Below are positions 60,911-64,000 of a stretch of 64,000 bases of DNA, piece after piece. This DNA is from an uncultured Bacteroidales bacterium (GTDB taxonomy: Bacteria > Bacteroidota > Bacteroidia > Bacteroidales > UBA932). The notes below the pieces were generated by a model, which worked only from the letters and a program-made list of their open reading frames with translations, ran no database searches and had not been told where the DNA came from. Each line of letters begins with the position of its first letter. The stretch's first letter is position 1. The DNA lies in NCBI GenBank assembly GCA_945948555.1, contig CAMFBM010000004.1:1-64000 (forward strand), written 5' to 3'. The translations under genes were made by a program, and so were the position numbers.

Positions 60911-62515
60911 TTAAAGGCGTGGATAACCGTCGTTCTGTTTGAGTTTTGGATTGGCAAGTATTTCTTCACGTGGGATAGGGAATAGTAGCAGATGCGAATC
61001 GAGGCTCGGTTCGTGAAGGAACCAGGATTTTGTCAGGAATTGTCCGAAACGGATCAGTTGCTGACGTCTGTGACCTTCCTGACAGAATTCCCAGGCATAT
61101 TCTTGAAGGAAACGGTCATCGTCTAGTTCTGCAACGGTAACTTTCTTGTCATCGGAAAAGATATTGAAGGCCCTTTCCCTGACGGAGTTGATCAGGTCGC
61201 ATATCTCCTGGTTGGCAATACCGCCGTTTTTCCAGTACATCGCCTCAGCTTTCATAAACAGAACATCTGCATACCTGAACAGGACGAAATCGTTGGAGAG
61301 CCTGTTCAGCGCCCCTGTCCTGATTTCGTACTTTATCATTCTGACACCGGGACCTTCTCCTGTTGTCGGGATAGCATCTCCTTCAAAAATAGGAACTTCC
61401 TTGGTGTGTATCAGCAATTTGCCCTTGTCCCTCGAATCCCACGGGTCGCAATAAAGTGGTGTGCCGGGCGTTCCTGTATATGCACCGGTGTTGTCATACA
61501 ACTGACCTTCAAACCAGGATTTTGCATATCGCAGGTCATCCTCGTCATAGCTCATGGCAAATTCAGGAGTTGCGCAACATCCTCCCCAATACTGTGTCAC
61601 GGTGTTTCCGTGATAGCAGTATTTCCAATGCATTGTGCAGAGGTGGATAAGAAACGGCACATCGGCATCATAAACCTCATCATTCCCGATTCCCATAATG
61701 ATTTCCGTCGAGTTCTCGTTGTCGGTCACAAAAGGAGCCTTGTAGTCGCTTTCAAGTGAATATTTTCTGGAGGAGATAATCTCGTCACACAATGTCACCA
61801 CCTTGTCCCAAACATTCCCTTCTATTTCGACATTCCAGCTTGAGGCATTCAGATAGCATTTCGCAAGCAGACATTTTGCAGCATATCTGTCCCATCTTCC
61901 GTATTCTTTCTGTATGAGATTCGGAATGTTCTCCTCAAGTTCGCTCACAACGAAATCAAACACCTCCTGTCTGCTTGAGGTCTCTGGCAGGAAATCCTCC
62001 GGTACGTCATATCTCGTCTGGATTGGAACGTTGCCGAACAGGTCACAAAGCACATAGTACCAAAATGCTCTTGCAACCTTGATTTCTGATTTCATCGACT
62101 CAATCCCGTCCAGTTCCTTGCCTTCGAATTCGTACAGAAGCCTGTTGCAATCGTTGATGCTGCTATACGCAATTCTCCAATTGGTAAGGAAATGGGCATC
62201 CGTCCAAAGCCATTGATGTTGATTAAGCCGGTAATATACTCCTGCATCATACCAGGAACCTCCCCTTTTCGGAGTTACCCAAAGATCTGAGACTTCTTCA
62301 TTGGTGTAGTGCCAGCATCCGTTTTTGTGAACATTCCATCCTGCGTAGAGCAGACGCATATCTGAATAGAGTTTGCCCACTGCTGCCGGGATGTCGGCTT
62401 CCGAGAAATTTTCATAATATTTGTCAGCCGTCATCTGAGAATATACAATCTCATCCAAGGAGCAGGACCCAATGGTTAGCACGGCCAGTATAAGAGTCAA
62501 TATTGTCTTTTTCAT
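60911..62515 (-). CDS. SusD/RagB-type lipoprotein 3
   Basis: This is a 534-residue protein. The lipoprotein signal is MKKTILTLILAVLTIGSC. It is SusD-like: NEEVSDLWVTPKRGGSWYDA, ARAFWYYVLCDLFGNVPIQT, RYADVLFMKAEAMYWKNGGI, and EYAWEFCQEGHRRQQLIRFG. It partners the SusC encoded 19 nt upstream. Confidence 0.94.
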   Translation of the reverse strand: MKKTILTLILAVLTIGSCSLDEIVYSQMTADKYYENFSEADIPAAVGKLYSDMRLLYAGWNVHKNGCWHYTNEEVSDLWVTPKRGGSWYDAGVYYRLNQHQWLWTDAHFLTNWRIAYSSINDCNRLLYEFEGKELDGIESMKSEIKVARAFWYYVLCDLFGNVPIQTRYDVPEDFLPETSSRQEVFDFVVSELEENIPNLIQKEYGRWDRYAAKCLLAKCYLNASSWNVEIEGNVWDKVVTLCDEIISSRKYSLESDYKAPFVTDNENSTEIIMGIGNDEVYDADVPFLIHLCTMHWKYCYHGNTVTQYWGGCCATPEFAMSYDEDDLRYAKSWFEGQLYDNTGAYTGTPGTPLYCDPWDSRDKGKLLIHTKEVPIFEGDAIPTTGEGPGVRMIKYEIRTGALNRLSNDFVLFRYADVLFMKAEAMYWKNGGIANQEICDLINSVRERAFNIFSDDKKVTVAELDDDRFLQEYAWEFCQEGHRRQQLIRFGQFLTKSWFLHEPSLDSHLLLFPIPREEILANPKLKQNDGYPRL

Positions 62516-62534
62516 ATCATCGGAATTTGATGGA

Positions 62535-64000
62535 TTAAAAACCCAGTTTTACTCCAAAAGAAACGGATCTTGTGGTTGGATAGGTGGAAGTGTAGTCAAT
62601 GCCTGGGGACAGACCCATAAAATTCACCTCCGGGTCGATTCCCTTGTATTTTGTGAAAGTGCAGAGATTCAGTCCTGACAGGTAGAGCCTTAGCAGTTTC
62701 ACCGGACACCCTTCCTTGAATTTGAAATTATATCCAAGGGTCACGTTGTCAAGTTTCACGAAATCACCGTTTTCAACATAGTAGCTTACATAGGCCGGAG
62801 ATGTGTTGGAGCTGATTCCGTATTCTCCTCCGTACGGCTTTTCGAGAATGGTCACGGGATAATTGTATTGCTGACCTTTCTGGAAGGTCTCCCACAACAT
62901 CCTGTATTGGTTGAGAATCTGGTAAAGGAAGGCGCCACGGAATGATATTGCCAAGTCGAATCCTTTGTAAGTCATTGAGACTGAAAGTGCTGCATTGATT
63001 TTGGGAATGCCGTTTCCAATGATTGTCCGTGAATCCTCGCTCCCGTATGAACCGCCTTCAATAATCCAGGCGCCATTCTTCTTGATACCGGTGCTCTTCC
63101 ATCCGTAAAAATCTCCGATTGCTCCGCCTTCCTTCACGATATGGGTGGTCTGCTGTACCGGTGAGCCGGTGGAACCGACTTCCATATAATCTCTCTGATA
63201 CCGGTCATTCGACAGGGAAAGCAGTTTGTTGACATTGTAGGAGACGTTTCCTGAAATATTGAGGGTGAAATCCCTTGTCTTTACCGGCTGTCCGGAAAGC
63301 ATTGCCTCGATTCCGGTGTTGGAAATTGAGCCTACATTGGCATACACCGTAGAGGCTAGATTAGGAGGCATCGGAACACTGTAACTATAGAGCAAATCGC
63401 GTGTGTTTCTCAAATAATAGTCAATGGAACCGTTGAATCTTGAGTTGAACATCGAGAAGTCCAGCCCGAGATTGAATTCGTGTTTCTCTTCCCATTTCAA
63501 ATCCGGATTTGCAACAGCCTGAGGCGAAATTGTCCAAATGTATTTGCCTCCCATTGAAACCGGATTGGAATAGGAGTAAATCATTTGGGAAAGATAGGCT
63601 GATGAAGGTTCCACTCCGGTCACTCCATAGCTCGCTTTAAGTTTGAGCTCGTCAAGCCAGCTGACATTGGCAAGGAATTTCTCACTGGCGATACGCCAGG
63701 CTCCGGACACGGACCAGAAGGCACCCCATCTGTTGTTGGGACCGAATTTGGACGAGCCGTCTCCCCTGATGGACAGGGCAAGAATATATCGGTCTGCATA
63801 ACTGTAGTTGATGCGTCCGAAGAATGACATCAGACGGTTCATTGATCTGTATGACCCCATTGTCGCGTTGCCTTCTTTCAGTGCGAGGCCCAGACCAATG
63901 TTGTTGTATTCAAACTGGTCCGTAGGGAAATCGTAATTGTATCCGCTAAAATCCTGATAGTCGTAGCCAAAATAGCTGTAGCCGGCTACTGCCGTGATAT
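62535..64000 (-). CDS. SusC-type TonB-dependent receptor 3, C-terminal part
   Basis: The reading frame continues past 64000, so only the last ~488 residues of the barrel are present. Beyond the first in-frame ATG at 63860 the upstream codons (ITAVAGYSYFGYDYQDFSGY...) still read as barrel. Typical SusC blocks are RYILALSIRGDGSSKFGPNN, LDELKLKASYGVTG, EEKHEFNLGLDFSMFNSRFN, and the end TTRSVSFGVKLGF. The N-terminal domains and the promoter of this operon lie outside the window. Confidence 0.93.
   Translation of the reverse strand, partial: ITAVAGYSYFGYDYQDFSGYNYDFPTDQFEYNNIGLGLALKEGNATMGSYRSMNRLMSFFGRINYSYADRYILALSIRGDGSSKFGPNNRWGAFWSVSGAWRIASEKFLANVSWLDELKLKASYGVTGVEPSSAYLSQMIYSYSNPVSMGGKYIWTISPQAVANPDLKWEEKHEFNLGLDFSMFNSRFNGSIDYYLRNTRDLLYSYSVPMPPNLASTVYANVGSISNTGIEAMLSGQPVKTRDFTLNISGNVSYNVNKLLSLSNDRYQRDYMEVGSTGSPVQQTTHIVKEGGAIGDFYGWKSTGIKKNGAWIIEGGSYGSEDSRTIIGNGIPKINAALSVSMTYKGFDLAISFRGAFLYQILNQYRMLWETFQKGQQYNYPVTILEKPYGGEYGISSNTSPAYVSYYVENGDFVKLDNVTLGYNFKFKEGCPVKLLRLYLSGLNLCTFTKYKGIDPEVNFMGLSPGIDYTSTYPTTRSVSFGVKLGF

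Overview
The window is chromosomal DNA of a Bacteroidota bacterium, most likely order Bacteroidales. Evidence: tandem SusC/SusD genes, fimbrillin-like and BACON lipoproteins, an S16 protein with an Ala/Glu-rich tail, ribosome-binding sites that are not purine-rich, and many promoters of the Bacteroidota type (TTG, 19-20 nt, TAnnTTTG). I cannot place it below order from sequence alone.

Layout. 1-2.7 kb: a hairpin island and a small-peptide/fimbrillin-like lipoprotein pair. 2.7-5.9 kb: rimM and rpsP, divergent from an alanine/glycine:cation symporter and a DUF2147 protein. 5.9-8.8 kb: a repeat-rich accessory patch with tRNA-Leu(GAG) and a duplicated tRNA 3' end, a REP-like element, an AAA/PD-(D/E)XK protein, an ABC-permease remnant, tandem repeats, a nested palindrome and tRNA-Arg(TCT). 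8.8-39 kb: a large carbohydrate-utilisation locus. 39-59 kb: housekeeping genes (purM, purH, a lipid kinase, a phosphoethanolamine transferase, aroE, an rRNA methyltransferase, lysS, recJ, aroK, parC, era, an rluB-type synthase, tonB-exbD-exbB). 59.2-64 kb: the 3' part of a second SusCD locus, cut by the window edge.

How the 8.8-39 kb locus appears to work. A GntR/LacI-hybrid regulator is divergent from an MFS transporter, an AraA/FucI-like isomerase, a ManA-like cupin protein and a ROK-like kinase, which together form a cytoplasmic sugar pathway. A second divergent promoter pair at 18.1 kb drives a surface lipoprotein leftward and a gapless operon of about 21 kb rightward. That operon encodes a beta-helix/mutarotase/GH3 fusion, a BACON lipoprotein, two SusC/SusD pairs, a DUF1735-like lipoprotein, a GH50-like hydrolase, an SASA acetylesterase and a second beta-helix protein. 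Both divergons carry the same operator, two GTGGTRT half-sites one helical turn apart, so the locus is probably one regulon under the GntR protein. The substrate is unknown; an acetylated galactan-type glycan is a reasonable guess.

Most notable observations: the three-module fusion with an 8-G tract at its first junction, the shared direct-repeat operator, a short SusC lacking the usual N-terminal domain, and tiny ORFs paired with lipoproteins that share an acidic, Trp-ending tail with the BACON protein.
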